A DNA stretch of 64,000 bases from Pseudomonas sp. SL4(2022) (GCF_026625725.1 NZ_CP113060.1:4098001-4162000), one strand, 5' to 3'; counted from the stretch's first letter, positions 1-10,024 are shown. The notes: generated by a model not told the origin, from the sequence alone. Made by a program: numbers and translations.

Positions 1-1050
1 GGTGGTCTCCTCCAGTTGGCCAATCAACTTACGCCCGGCTAACCAGGCCAACACCAGCACCCCTGCCAATAACGGCAGCAGAAATAGTAGGATTTCCCGG
101 GTTAGCTCATGGGCCAGCCCAGTCACTCGATCTTGCGGGGTTGCAAGACCTATTACCCAACCGGTATCGGGCATCACGAACAAACTGATACGGCTTGCTT
201 GATCGAGTTGCTCATCATATTGCAGATCCAGGTTTCGAATGGCCCCTGAGCTGCCACTGGCCAGCGCCTCCTGTACCGGCTTCAGCCAATTATGCTGCTG
301 CACCAGGTCGTCGAATTTGATCATTGCACTGCCTTTGCCACCGGCCATGTTCGGGAAATGCAGAACGTTGCCTGCCTGATCAAGGGCAAAAGCATAGCCA
401 TCAGTCACTTGGCCCTGCTCGGTCAAAAATCGCGCAAGGTCATCCAGCAGCAGGTCTAAGGTAGCGACACCTGCAAATCGCCCCTCAAGCTGATAAGGCA
501 CACTACAAGTGACCATCGGGACACCCGTCACAGCATCCTGGTAAGCCTCCGACCACAGGCACTCCCCCGCCTTACTGCTGCGCGCGCCGGTATACCAGGC
601 ATCATTGTGATAACCGGGACCACTGTCAGCGTTGTAATCATCGGAATAGGCCAATCGACCATCTGCGCCACGTGCCCAGAAGAAACTTCGACGTACAACC
701 CCGTCACTGAATGCATTTGGCTCCGGCCAAACACCTCCTCCTGCAATCGCTCTGTCACCTTGACTGTCGATCAAATTCGGCAGGCTATTGAGGTAAAGCG
801 CCTCGTCACGCGGCAGCACCTCTGCAAGATGCGCCAGGCTGGCCGTCACACCTTCAATGCGCGCCAGTTGCAAAGCAAGTTGACGCACGATGGCGCTACC
901 GGTCTGCTCAATCAACTCGCCACTGGCTGCAACAACACGCGGCTGCCCTCGCAACGCCATCACAGCAAAAACGGCAATTGCCGTGAGAATCAGCAGAACG
1001 ATACACCCAAGGGTCAAACGTTGAGACAGTCGAACGGGAACTAGGGCCAT
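1..1050 (-). CDS. Membrane sensor with periplasmic dCache domain (5' part only)
   Basis: The reading frame is open for 350 codons from an ATG at 1050 to the window edge, so only the N-terminal half is present. A first membrane segment (about residues 12-32) is followed by some 270 periplasmic residues. These contain a double-Cache hallmark stretch (DDYN, then GYHNDAWY) at about residues 135-155. A second membrane segment is near residues 320-340, after which the protein enters the cytoplasm. An AGGAG element lies 8 bases before the ATG. Such sensors bind small ligands outside the cell and usually signal through a methyl-accepting domain, a GGDEF/EAL domain or a PP2C-like phosphatase domain. 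The output domain is outside the window, so chemoreceptor is only the most common option. It lies beside the T6SS cluster but is separated from it by the next gene. Confidence 0.8.
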   Translation of the reverse strand, partial: MALVPVRLSQRLTLGCIVLLILTAIAVFAVMALRGQPRVVAASGELIEQTGSAIVRQLALQLARIEGVTASLAHLAEVLPRDEALYLNSLPNLIDSQGDRAIAGGGVWPEPNAFSDGVVRRSFFWARGADGRLAYSDDYNADSGPGYHNDAWYTGARSSKAGECLWSEAYQDAVTGVPMVTCSVPYQLEGRFAGVATLDLLLDDLARFLTEQGQVTDGYAFALDQAGNVLHFPNMAGGKGSAMIKFDDLVQQHNWLKPVQEALASGSSGAIRNLDLQYDEQLDQASRISLFVMPDTGWVIGLATPQDRVTGLAHELTREILLFLLPLLAGVLVLAWLAGRKLIGQLEETT

Positions 1051-1502
1051 GCCATCACTCCTGCTTGTATTAAACGTTACGTAGGGACGACCAGAACTGC
1101 TTTTAAACTGCTCCTCATTCCAACAGCAAGATCAGGCACCACATCAACCCTGTAGGCAGAACCGTACAAAGGGTGACAAAAATCAGGCAACATGCTCAAT
1201 CTTTTATGAAGCGGGCTGCTGCACGGGTTACTCTCCTATCGGCTTGGCTGCGCTTGACTTTAAGCAGGCTCAAGCTTGACGCACATAGAAGGTAATCTGG
1301 ATGCCATAGGCTAGCGCTGTAAACACTGAGCATTAGCTTAGTGACCCTCACGGTTTTATTTGAGCATAGCGAGTATTTCATTTACCCGTGGTATGGGCTT
1401 AAAAATCTACCCTTCAAGGCCTCAACCCCAAAGAGGATGTTTCGAGGCGATTCATCATCAGACCAAGCAGCATGAACTGGGCAGTAGTTGTTGGGGGTAA
1501 AG
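1051..1502. other. Intergenic region between divergent genes
   Basis: These 452 bases separate the divergently transcribed sensor and the solute-binding-like gene. They must hold both promoters. I found no convincing sigma-70, sigma-28 or sigma-54 element and no terminator. Short open frames here show no ribosome-binding site or recognisable protein. Confidence 0.5.
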
Positions 1503-2255
1503 GTGAATAGCTGGTTCTTACGAGTCGTACTGTTGCTGATGTTTTTACCACTGACGTCACAGGCATCCACCTTGAGGTATGCCGTGACCAACGAGAGCTG
1601 GGAGCCTTACTGGATTGTTCGCGACGGGCAGGTAAGTGGCATTCTCAGTGATGTCATGCAGGCTCTCGACGCGCACCTGGACGAGACCTTCGAGGCGGAC
1701 AGCCCACAACCGCCTCTACGCGCGCAAAAACACTTTCAAGAGGCCCTGGTTCTGATTGAGTGTTGCGTCAATATCGCGTGGCGCGCCTCCCCCGAGCAAG
1801 CAAAGGTTTCACTCTGGAGTGATCCACTTCTCAGCGCAGAAGAGGTGATTATTTTTCCTCGGGGACGCCAGTTCGCCTTCACCAGTCTGCAAGACCTGCA
1901 AGGGCGCACCATTTCAACAGTGAGAGGCTACGGTTATGCCGGCAACCAATACTTCACCCGTATAGACAGCCCTAACAGTATTGCCCAAGTCAATAGTGTG
2001 GCTTTAGCTCGAACAGAAGCAGGCATCATTGATCGTCTTGAACTGGCCTACCTCCTCGTCAGCCACCCAGAAATTCGAGGGCACGCTGTAAGGATTGAAC
2101 AAGGGCCAGTGGTGAATCGCTCTGAGCTGCGCATTCGCCTGCACAGTTCTCGCGCCGATATGCTTAAACCCCTCAATGCAGCTATTGCCCGCATTCGAGC
2201 CGATGGAACACTGGCGAAAATCGTACTGCGCTATACGCACCCAATTAGGTCATAG
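1503..2255 (+). CDS. Periplasmic solute-binding-like protein (SBP family 3 type)
   Basis: About 250 residues with a cleavable signal peptide (hydrophobic core VVLLLMFLPL, then SQAS). The opening LRYAVTNESWEPYWIVRDGQ and the later LQDLQGRTISTVRGYGY resemble family 3 amino-acid-binding proteins. In Pseudomonas many stand-alone copies act as sensors or have unknown ligands. I chose the GTG at 1503, preceded by a GGGGGTAAAG element; a TTG at 1488 in the same frame has no ribosome-binding site. No permease or ATPase is adjacent, so an orphan role is more likely than a complete ABC importer. It converges on tssA with only 43 bases between, and no clear terminator is visible there. Confidence 0.7.
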   Translation: MNSWFLRVVLLLMFLPLTSQASTLRYAVTNESWEPYWIVRDGQVSGILSDVMQALDAHLDETFEADSPQPPLRAQKHFQEALVLIECCVNIAWRASPEQAKVSLWSDPLLSAEEVIIFPRGRQFAFTSLQDLQGRTISTVRGYGYAGNQYFTRIDSPNSIAQVNSVALARTEAGIIDRLELAYLLVSHPEIRGHAVRIEQGPVVNRSELRIRLHSSRADMLKPLNAAIARIRADGTLAKIVLRYTHPIRS

Positions 2256-2298
2256 ATAGACATAAAAATGCCTACTGAGCATTCAACCGGGCGTGAGA

Positions 2299-3363
2299 CT
2301 ATTTCAGAACCCCAAGCAGCTTCCATAACCGCCGTGACTCAGCATCGGCACTGATCAGCTCATCCAGCAGATCACCCAGCGGTTGGTTACCCCATTCAAC
2401 AGCGCGGCGAATTACGTAAGGAACCGGACTGTGAGGCTCAGTACGCGCCAGGAAATCAGCAATTAGCGAAAGCTGCCGGTAGGCCTGCTCACGGTTGAGG
2501 GGGCCGCCATTAACAACCACCGAAACGCTAACACCATTCGAATCAGCTTCCGTCACATCAGCATCGGCACTCAGATTTGGGGATAAGCCTTGGTCTGCCA
2601 TGGGAACAAACTCCTCCATCTGCGTGCGGACAGTTTCCAATGTTTGACGCAATGGTCCAAGGCTGGGTGCCAGGTCCGCCAGCCAATCGTTGCACCATCG
2701 ATCTAATCGTTCCAATGCCGCCAGAGAAGCTTGTATAGCTGTGTATGCCTCAACGAAGCGAGTTGCAGTGGTTTGCTTAAGAGCTGCATGAAGCTTGCGA
2801 TAGTCTGCGCGAGCCTTCTCCGCAGCGGCTTTGTCCTGCTTGCTCTCCGTAACCTGTACCTGACGTTGATGTAATTGCAGCCAATCGTGCAGGGTCACAG
2901 AATCAAACTCAGCGGCCTCAATGCCGAATAATGGAACCTCAGTCATCAAGCTACTGCTGTATTGACGCGTCATCCACTCCAAAGGGAAAACACGCCATGA
3001 CCGATCCCCTTCCACAGGCTGTGGATGCAGCGTATCGGGATAGCGCGCGCATAACTCAATAATCAATTCAAGCGCAGAGGCCAGACCTGCCAGCTTATAA
3101 CGCTGTATCCACGCTTCTCCGAGCCAAACTGCAATCATCAAGTCTTTACTGCGATCCTTCAGTAAAGCCCCGGCAAGCTTTTCAAGTTCAGCCCAATCGG
3201 CGCGCTTAAGATCACTCTGCCAGACACCCGTGGGCAAACTCGCGTCATCCTCTCTGCGAAGCTCTCGTAAACGATCCCATTCACTTTCGTAACGCAAACT
3301 GGGCCCACAATCAGCCTCGCCTGCAATAGGCTGTAAAAATGGCTCAACGGAAAAAGCTGTCAT
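2299..3363 (-). CDS. tssA: T6SS cap/assembly protein TssA (ImpA family)
   Basis: 354 residues. The N-terminal ImpA-type region (about 10-120) has the pattern GPSLRYESEWDRLRELRRE, PTGVWQSD, then DLMIAVWLGEAWIQRYKLAGL, and a helical region follows. TssA proteins associate with the baseplate and sheath end and prime or cap tube and sheath polymerisation in the cytoplasm. The C-terminal part lacks an extended VasJ-like region, and the length is near the short class. The ATG overlaps the tssM stop codon (ATGA), so the two are translationally coupled. It is the last gene of the leftward tssJ-K-L-M-A operon. Composition is clearly less GC-rich than the right-hand T6SS operon. Confidence 0.9.
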   Translation of the reverse strand: MTAFSVEPFLQPIAGEADCGPSLRYESEWDRLRELRREDDASLPTGVWQSDLKRADWAELEKLAGALLKDRSKDLMIAVWLGEAWIQRYKLAGLASALELIIELCARYPDTLHPQPVEGDRSWRVFPLEWMTRQYSSSLMTEVPLFGIEAAEFDSVTLHDWLQLHQRQVQVTESKQDKAAAEKARADYRKLHAALKQTTATRFVEAYTAIQASLAALERLDRWCNDWLADLAPSLGPLRQTLETVRTQMEEFVPMADQGLSPNLSADADVTEADSNGVSVSVVVNGGPLNREQAYRQLSLIADFLARTEPHSPVPYVIRRAVEWGNQPLGDLLDELISADAESRRLWKLLGVLK

Positions 3364-6300
3364 GGCAATACCGCACCGCTAGAAAAGTGGCTGTTTGTAA
3401 AAGGCGAACTGGGTGCCACAACCGGTAGCGGCTGTATCGCAAGAGGCAGCTTACTTCCTTGGCTCAAGAGCGAAAGACGCATAAACATTTGCGCAGACTC
3501 ATTCGCATCCAACGTTCCCCTTACAGGCACCTGCAAGGTCAAGGGAAAATCGGTGTAATCCATATTCGGTAGGCGTTGTGGGATCACATGGGTTCGCAGC
3601 AGGCGTAATAGTGACCAGGCCCCCTGATACTCCCAGCCAGCCTCGAGTTCATTCACAGCCATGCTCGGCTGCAGCGGATCACTAGCCGGGCGCTGGTTGC
3701 TGTCACGCGCCCACCGGAGAGCCAACTGCAAAGGATCTCCCACTAGCCAACGCAATCGTTCTCCAGAGTCACCGGGATGGCCAAGCTTCTGGCTTGCGCC
3801 GCGAATGGTCCACGCAATAACTTGATCAGCGCCTCGCTCCTCTTCCCTATCCGTTCGCCAACGAACCTCTAGTTCAACCCCGAGAACGCCCGACTTATCA
3901 CGGATGAGTAAAGGCCCCAGCCAACTTCTGGCCTGCTTCATCCTTGAAAGGAAGTCTTGTGCCGCAAGACGGTTATTGGCGGGAACCAATTGCAGCCCTT
4001 TTTCAGCCGACTCCACATGGGTGTCGATCAGTTCCAAAAGATGCTTAACACGGGCAGGATCTGCATCGGAGCTTTCTAAGGAGTAGGCGAAAGGAAAACG
4101 CCCTGCCAGGTACTGGTTGAAATAACTCGTCAGCGTGTCCCAAGATTCAAAAGCACTCTGCAATTGCAATTCATGGCAGCGTGCCAGCGTCTGGTTAAGC
4201 AAGCCGTTGGCATAGCGGGAAAAATCACCCTCGCCTTGTGGCAAGCTGGCAGTCGACAGCACTTGATTACAACTGCTCAGATCAATATCAATCAGGTCAC
4301 GCGTGACCAATTGCGAAAACAGCGCTGGCGCGCTGGCAGGATTCTGAGATTTATACTTAACCATCTCTTCCTGGATAGAAGCCAGCCGCGCAACCTTATC
4401 CTGGATGGCCAATGGAAGATTGCGTTGACTGCGCAGCCAATTCAACTCTTGCACTACAGCGTCGCTGCTATTACTCACCGCAACAAACTGACTATCCAAA
4501 AATGACTTCAAATCTTGGACATCTGTTGCACGATACAATTGCAGGCCTAGGTTTGGACTCCCATTCCAGTCTGAAACTTCAACTCGTTGCTTAAAGAGCG
4601 CAAGCGAGTCAATTGAACTCAGTGCCGATTCAACATTGGCCATGGCCTGCAGTGTCAACTGCATTTGTATGTCACTCGACAGGTCACTTCGACCCAACTC
4701 AGTTAGCCCTTGAATGACGTACATGGCTTGCTCACCGAATGCGCTGGTGTCATGCATACCCGCGTCGTATGTCCGTTCAGATGAACGTGTGAGCGCCGAC
4801 CAAATAGCCAGAGCCGCAGTATCTCCGGCCGCCTTAAGCATTCCAGCGCGATAGTCGGGGGATATAAGAGCTAACTCTTTAGCAACGTAATCGCGATAGC
4901 TTTGTTGATAAGCCAATGCCTGAGCGATTCGCTGTTCAGTCATGACAATGGGCGAACCTCGCCTGAGTAAGGCTTCAGGATCACGAAGCGCGACAAGAGC
5001 AAAATCACGCTTGAGCAGAGAATCAATGCTGCGTGATAGATCGCTGATTGACTCTTGTAACATTAAAGTGCCGCCAGCTTGGCGTTGCAGCAAGCTTCCT
5101 CGACTTGCAGTGTGCTCAATCCACTGAGTATGAAAGTCTTGCCGTAATTTTTTAGCTTGCTGATCCAACGCGTCCGCCGTTGCAGGGCCTAACAGGCTGC
5201 TTTGCCGTACATCCTCCATAAGTGCACGGTAACCAGGCGTCAGTTCATCATTGTTACCGTGACTCCATGCAGAGTTGGTTAGCACAATCAAATCTTCGAG
5301 ATAAGCGATATAGGCATTAATCTCTTCGAGTCGATTTAGCGTGATATCTCGGCCACCCTCCATATCACTTAGGTAGCGTTTTAGGTAGCCAGCAGGTTTA
5401 ACAAAGTTATCGGCCAGAAAATATTGCGCTAACCAATACTTCATCAACCCCTGAAATTGATCGGCAATCTCTACACGCATCGACTCCAGATCAGGTGGAG
5501 CCAAGTTCGATGAGCTAAGGTCACGCAGTGTACGGTCGTAAAAGGCCCTGTTTCTTAAGCTGGTGGGGTCCAGGTTCAGCCCCAATGAATCGTTACCCAA
5601 TTGAGCCAGCGGCTCCACCACGCCCTGTTGACCAAGTAACAAGCTGTTAAGAAGACGGTTCTCTCGCTCTAATTTCATCACGCTGTTTACCAGCATGCGT
5701 GCTTTCACAAAACTTGGCCATTGATCGGGTATTGCACCTTCAACATTCGAACGACGGTCGGTAATACGAATGGCCTCAACACGACTCAATTCATCGACTT
5801 GAAGTTGCCTGAGCGGCGTAACAACTGACCGTTTCGCCATGGCGCTGAGTAACCGATCAAGCTGATCATCAATAGAAGTGCCCCACGAAGTAGGGTATAC
5901 AAGCGATGCGTAATGCCAGCGCGGTGCTTGTTGCAATAGCAACCAGAAGCTTTGAACGTTGTGTCGTGTGTAGGCCTGATTGCGCTCACTGGAGACAGTA
6001 CTGATGCTTTGGTGCGTCGCATGGGTCTCTTGTAACAAGCGACTGAGCACACGTGCATCGGCAAGCCTTTCTTGCCAGACCCAAAGCATCGCCACACCCC
6101 ATCCGATGCCTACAACTATTGCACTGAGCGCCACTGTCTTCTGCCATCGCTGACGTAACTGCAGAATACGCGGCACAGCTTGAGCTAACCCTTGTTCAGC
6201 TTGAAAACGCTCGATCCATAGCTGACGGGTAAATACGCCACGAAGCCCGCTCTGGTCGACAGCGCTTAGCGGGTCATCCTCTAGAGTTGCACGCGCTCCA

Positions 6301-7172
6301 CTGAGATAGATGCCACGTAAGCGTGGTGCCTCACCTTGAGCATTACCCTGGAAAATGGGTTCTAACAGCATGCGTAGGCTGTTCTTGAGGTCGATCAATT
6401 GGTCCGGTAAGCGGTACAGATCCTCATTCAACTCGCCACGTAGAGCAGCAGACTCTAAAACAGCCGCTTGCGTGGCCTGGACCAACTGATCCGCTGCATC
6501 ATCCAGCCAGTAGCTTTGCCAATTGGCATCGAGTGCATATGGTGATGACCAACCAAACGCCTGATCATGGCTATCTTCTGGCAAAACACTCAGCAACTCC
6601 TGAAACCCAGGTAGGGCTTCAAGGCCGCTGACAATCACATAAACAGGCAGGCTTAGCCCTAAGCGTTGCAACATCTCAGCAAAGCGGCGGCGCATGACCA
6701 AAACATCCGCGGCCAGTTGCTCTTCATCTTGGAGCTGAGCAAGGGGGATAACCCATATCACGCCATCTAGCGGGCGCTGACCACGCAACCGCTGCAAAAT
6801 GCCCAGCAATCTGCGCCAGACGAATGTCGGTGCCGTGTTGTTGTCGTGGGGGAGAAAGATGCTTTGTGGCACCACCAATACAGCGCCGTCAGGATCAGCC
6901 CACCATCGTCCAAACCAGGATGAACGACCTACTGGGGACAGCTGCCAATCCGCACAAAGCTGAGTGCACTCACGAGGATCTCCCAGCAACATCAACCACG
7001 GAACCTGGTAACGGGATTCGATACCGTGGTCATGCTCCATTTTGCGCACAGCCGCATAAAAACTACGAATTGCAGTACCTGACTGGGTGCGCAGCCACCA
7101 GAACAACGCAATTAACAAGACAATTATCAGCAATGCGCCGAGTACGTAGAGACCAATCGATACTGCACTCAT
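3360..7172 (-). CDS. tssM: T6SS membrane complex protein TssM (IcmF family)
   Basis: 1270 residues. It opens with a transmembrane segment (residues 5-25, VLGALLIIVLLIALFWWL). A second membrane helix lies near 360-380, before a long periplasmic region of about 850 residues that ends in the TssM C-terminal domain contacting TssJ. TssM, TssL and TssJ form the envelope-spanning channel complex. Where many IcmF proteins carry a Walker A loop after the PW(Y/L)xxxG strand, this one reads PWLMLLGDPREC, with no GxxxxGK(S/T), so nucleotide binding at the usual site looks lost. It overlaps tssL (4 bases) and tssA (4 bases). Family assignment is secure from the region order and operon position. Confidence 0.93.
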   Translation of the reverse strand: MSAVSIGLYVLGALLIIVLLIALFWWLRTQSGTAIRSFYAAVRKMEHDHGIESRYQVPWLMLLGDPRECTQLCADWQLSPVGRSSWFGRWWADPDGAVLVVPQSIFLPHDNNTAPTFVWRRLLGILQRLRGQRPLDGVIWVIPLAQLQDEEQLAADVLVMRRRFAEMLQRLGLSLPVYVIVSGLEALPGFQELLSVLPEDSHDQAFGWSSPYALDANWQSYWLDDAADQLVQATQAAVLESAALRGELNEDLYRLPDQLIDLKNSLRMLLEPIFQGNAQGEAPRLRGIYLSGARATLEDDPLSAVDQSGLRGVFTRQLWIERFQAEQGLAQAVPRILQLRQRWQKTVALSAIVVGIGWGVAMLWVWQERLADARVLSRLLQETHATHQSISTVSSERNQAYTRHNVQSFWLLLQQAPRWHYASLVYPTSWGTSIDDQLDRLLSAMAKRSVVTPLRQLQVDELSRVEAIRITDRRSNVEGAIPDQWPSFVKARMLVNSVMKLERENRLLNSLLLGQQGVVEPLAQLGNDSLGLNLDPTSLRNRAFYDRTLRDLSSSNLAPPDLESMRVEIADQFQGLMKYWLAQYFLADNFVKPAGYLKRYLSDMEGGRDITLNRLEEINAYIAYLEDLIVLTNSAWSHGNNDELTPGYRALMEDVRQSSLLGPATADALDQQAKKLRQDFHTQWIEHTASRGSLLQRQAGGTLMLQESISDLSRSIDSLLKRDFALVALRDPEALLRRGSPIVMTEQRIAQALAYQQSYRDYVAKELALISPDYRAGMLKAAGDTAALAIWSALTRSSERTYDAGMHDTSAFGEQAMYVIQGLTELGRSDLSSDIQMQLTLQAMANVESALSSIDSLALFKQRVEVSDWNGSPNLGLQLYRATDVQDLKSFLDSQFVAVSNSSDAVVQELNWLRSQRNLPLAIQDKVARLASIQEEMVKYKSQNPASAPALFSQLVTRDLIDIDLSSCNQVLSTASLPQGEGDFSRYANGLLNQTLARCHELQLQSAFESWDTLTSYFNQYLAGRFPFAYSLESSDADPARVKHLLELIDTHVESAEKGLQLVPANNRLAAQDFLSRMKQARSWLGPLLIRDKSGVLGVELEVRWRTDREEERGADQVIAWTIRGASQKLGHPGDSGERLRWLVGDPLQLALRWARDSNQRPASDPLQPSMAVNELEAGWEYQGAWSLLRLLRTHVIPQRLPNMDYTDFPLTLQVPVRGTLDANESAQMFMRLSLLSQGSKLPLAIQPLPVVAPSSPFTNSHFSSGAVLP

Positions 7173-7939
7173 TCGAGCGAATTCTCGGTCTGTGGGGCAT
7201 TGAACAAATAAAGTGCCGGGTCAAGCTCAGAGCCAATATCAAGCCATAACACATGGCCAGCAAGCGTCAACAACAGCACCAAGCCCATAACGCCGAGCAT
7301 CAGTCTTAGGCCGTCAGGCAATGCACGTCTAAATGGCAAACGCATCGGCGGTGTAATGGCCGGACCTTCCAAACTGGTAATGACCCCAGACATACTTGGT
7401 TCATGTTGCCAGGCCAAGGTAAATAAGGCTTGAAGCCAGCGAGCATGCAGCGCCCGACCACGCTCACTTCGTAAAGCCCCATAAAAACCCAACAACAAAC
7501 ACTGCAAGTAAACGTTGGCAAGATCGCGGGTACTGGGTGAACGATTTTTAAGCAATTCATGAATGGCTTTTGGTACGCGCTCTCCAGCACTACGCGAACC
7601 ATACAGCCGGGCCTCCAAAGGCCTTGACTGCCAAACACCGCGACCTTGCCAATCGTCGAACAGTAAGCGTTCATCAAGCAATGCAACAAAGGCATAGACC
7701 ATGGCTTTGACTTGGCCGGGCGCGGAAGCCCCGACGCTGGCAAAGGCGTCACGCCAAAGATGACGAACCGTGCGTGTCGCGAGCTCAGCGGTCAGCTCGA
7801 CCAACTTCGCTTCATCTGTCGCACTTTCTTTTATCGACTCGCGCGCATCGCACCACGTCAACCACGCTTGGCGAAACGCAAGACTTAAAGGCGCTTCACC
7901 GAAAGAAGAGGGATAAAGGTTCATGCTCCTTGCTGACAT
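7169..7939 (-). CDS. tssL: T6SS membrane complex protein TssL (DotU family, short form)
   Basis: 256 residues. The cytoplasmic DotU domain spans about residues 20-205 and includes YAFVALLDERLLF and the conserved LLGFYGALRSERGR segment. One C-terminal membrane helix (LRLMLGVMGLVLLLTLAGHVLWL, about 210-235) makes it a tail-anchored protein. There is no OmpA-like peptidoglycan-binding extension, so anchoring to the wall must come from other parts. The start at 7939 has AGGA seven bases upstream; an in-frame ATG at 7924 has its AGGAG too close. It overlaps tssM by 4 bases and follows tssK by 27 bases. Confidence 0.93.
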   Translation of the reverse strand: MSARSMNLYPSSFGEAPLSLAFRQAWLTWCDARESIKESATDEAKLVELTAELATRTVRHLWRDAFASVGASAPGQVKAMVYAFVALLDERLLFDDWQGRGVWQSRPLEARLYGSRSAGERVPKAIHELLKNRSPSTRDLANVYLQCLLLGFYGALRSERGRALHARWLQALFTLAWQHEPSMSGVITSLEGPAITPPMRLPFRRALPDGLRLMLGVMGLVLLLTLAGHVLWLDIGSELDPALYLFNAPQTENSLE

Positions 7940-7966
7940 CTAAGCATCCTTGGCTGACTAGGAGAG

Positions 7967-9292
7967 TCAATCTGAGCTATCTGTAAAAAGAACGACCTGC
8001 CAGGGTGCAACCACTCCTGCTTGTGCAGACACGACTAAGCAGAATGGTATCTCAGGATCAAACCACTCGCCCCAAGCTTGGATAACAAATAAATGGGTGT
8101 CCTCTCCGAGGCCATAAGAGACTTGCTCTTTGCGGCTCATGGGTTGATGAGGAAGCCCCGACATTCGTTGCCGGCTCAGCGTCGCAATGTGATTTTCAGA
8201 CGCAATCACAGCGTGCCCTAACCATTCTTGTGCGGCTTGTTGACCAAACCCTGCGGACATTCGTAGCCCAATCACCAAACGCTGTCGTCTTGTGGCCGTG
8301 TCAGGTAAGTGAATCGAAAAGCCTTGGTTTATGGCGATAAAGGGCAGGCAACGATAACCAACACGGACATTGTCGAGTATCTGAACAAGCCATTGAATGA
8401 TCTCGTCGAAGCCTCGTTTTAATTCAAGAAAATCAAGGGGGGCAAATGCCGGCACGCCGTTGGCTAAATCAAGTGCACTCCAGGATCCGGCCATACCGGC
8501 CAGTAAGCCGTGGAGACCAAGAGGCGGAGCGACTCTCGAATTTAGCAGCGCTTCCACCTCTGGAAGACGAGCCCAAAGAGCGGCAAGTTGGCGGCGAATT
8601 TCCTCGACATCGTCAGAGTTATCCGCCAGCTGCGCCTGACGCAGGCGCCCTGCCAGGAAAATACATTTCTCTCGTCCGCGCGCGCAAAGCTCTGAAATCT
8701 CCTGTCCAATCAAAGATTCAGGAAGCACAAGCGGGCACGGTGGCGTGTAAGGCTGGCGAACAAACCCTCCACCTTCCTTACTGATTTTTAAGAGAGGCAG
8801 GCAGACAGAATCGGCACGCTCTGTTTCTGGCACCAGGCGCAGATTTGGGTGCCACACAGTAAGAGGTTCCGGGTGCTCCCCGCTGGCAAGATCAGGCATC
8901 GCCTCACCGACAACAGATCGCAAACGCCCTTGCAATGGAAGTATCTGACCACTTCGCGTCAGCGGGCTAACGGCCAGGTATACAGTGACGGTATAACCCT
9001 CCGAAGTGGCAACGGATGCAGTGATGTCTAACTCAAGCTTAGTCCCGCTACCGGGTTCCAGCCTCACAGGCAGCCCGTCAGGCAAAATCGCATCAACAGA
9101 CTGTATACGCACCAAGCCGGCACAGAGCGCGACGGGGTCAACATCAAGTTGGCTTACGCCCCAGAACCAAGGATTAGTGGTTTGAGCGAAATGTGCCGCC
9201 AACATCTCGGACCGCAAAGCTTGTAACTGAAAATGTTGAGGTAATAACTGCATTCCCTCATGCCAGCAAACTGCGTCCGGCAATACCTTCAT
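7967..9292 (-). CDS. tssK: T6SS baseplate protein TssK
   Basis: 441 residues, the usual length. The N-terminal signature (WHEGMQLLPQHFQ, residues 10-22) is diagnostic of TssK (ImpJ/VasE). TssK trimers form the outer rim of the baseplate and dock it to the cytoplasmic parts of TssL and TssM. The ATG at 9292 is preceded by GGGGAGTAGG. It is the second gene of the leftward operon, 53 bases after tssJ. Confidence 0.94.
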   Translation of the reverse strand: MKVLPDAVCWHEGMQLLPQHFQLQALRSEMLAAHFAQTTNPWFWGVSQLDVDPVALCAGLVRIQSVDAILPDGLPVRLEPGSGTKLELDITASVATSEGYTVTVYLAVSPLTRSGQILPLQGRLRSVVGEAMPDLASGEHPEPLTVWHPNLRLVPETERADSVCLPLLKISKEGGGFVRQPYTPPCPLVLPESLIGQEISELCARGREKCIFLAGRLRQAQLADNSDDVEEIRRQLAALWARLPEVEALLNSRVAPPLGLHGLLAGMAGSWSALDLANGVPAFAPLDFLELKRGFDEIIQWLVQILDNVRVGYRCLPFIAINQGFSIHLPDTATRRQRLVIGLRMSAGFGQQAAQEWLGHAVIASENHIATLSRQRMSGLPHQPMSRKEQVSYGLGEDTHLFVIQAWGEWFDPEIPFCLVVSAQAGVVAPWQVVLFTDSSD

Positions 9293-9345
9293 CCTACTCC
9301 CCTCAACGTCCGATGTTTAAAAAGCAAGATCTTATCCGGTCCAAT

Positions 9346-9816
9346 CTAGCGATTCTGATCAGTCAGAAGTCGCATCTCCCTGCTGTCGAAACGAAGCCAG
9401 ACTCTACCCGACTCATTGAGGCGCAAACGGTGCGCACCTGGAGTGTTATAGCCGGCAAACACTAAAAGTCCAGAAGCCTTATTCCCTGAAAAAGGGAATT
9501 CCCGAACATCACGAAACTGTCCCGGCACAAGCTCTAGACTCCAGACTGAGAATAGCTGCCGGTAATCGCGTTGGTACTGTTCACGCTCTGAAAACCATTG
9601 GCTCGCGGTGATGCCTGAAAGCAGCTTAAGCAAAGCAGGGTCTCGTATGGCAACAAAATCGACGGCGATTGGCGTGTCGTTATTGGCACGCTCAGCAACG
9701 TCTAATGTGAGGCTACTGAGGCCCACTCTCTCCGACCAAAAAGAGCAGCCACCCAGCAGCACCATCAAGCCGAACAGAAGCGCCAGTAGCGTTGGTGTCA
9801 AACGTCCTTGTGTCAT
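9346..9816 (-). CDS. tssJ: T6SS outer-membrane lipoprotein TssJ
   Basis: 156 residues. A short signal sequence ends in a lipobox (VLLGGC, Cys at about residue 24), so the mature protein is a lipoprotein. The remainder fits the TssJ (VasD/Lip) beta-sandwich: it includes SLTLDVAERANNDTPIAVD near the start and later VAIRDPALLKLLSGITA. TssJ anchors the TssM periplasmic domain to the outer membrane. GAGG lies 6 bases before the ATG. It is the first gene of the leftward operon and divergent from tssB. Confidence 0.92.
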   Translation of the reverse strand: MTQGRLTPTLLALLFGLMVLLGGCSFWSERVGLSSLTLDVAERANNDTPIAVDFVAIRDPALLKLLSGITASQWFSEREQYQRDYRQLFSVWSLELVPGQFRDVREFPFSGNKASGLLVFAGYNTPGAHRLRLNESGRVWLRFDSREMRLLTDQNR

Positions 9817-10024
9817 CGCATCCTCACAAAAATTCGCATTTGCAAATTTATAGACCTGATCTAGCGTCTATGAAAGTTCGTTGTCACGACGAGCGCGGAT
9901 GGATCGCCAAGGACGGGCACGCTGCTAAAACTGCCCCGTATCTTTCGTGGTCCTGCAAGGGAGTGCGAACACGGAGTTTGTCCGTTGCATTGCGCTCCAG
10001 GTACTGTCCCGGAGTTCGAACAAC
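9817..10024. promoter_or_regulatory. Divergent promoter region of the two T6SS operons
   Basis: These 208 bases separate the tssJ and tssB start codons and must carry both operon promoters. The AT-rich core (about 9825-9860) is the likely initiation zone. I looked for a sigma-54 -24/-12 element, because H3-type clusters often have a sigma-54 activator gene (sfa3), and found no convincing match. No such activator gene lies in this window. No operator is assigned. Confidence 0.5.

Noticed and set aside
9900..10000. Sigma-54 promoter between the T6SS operons
   Set aside because: Expected from the H3-type context, but no GG-N10-GC pair with adequate flanks was found.
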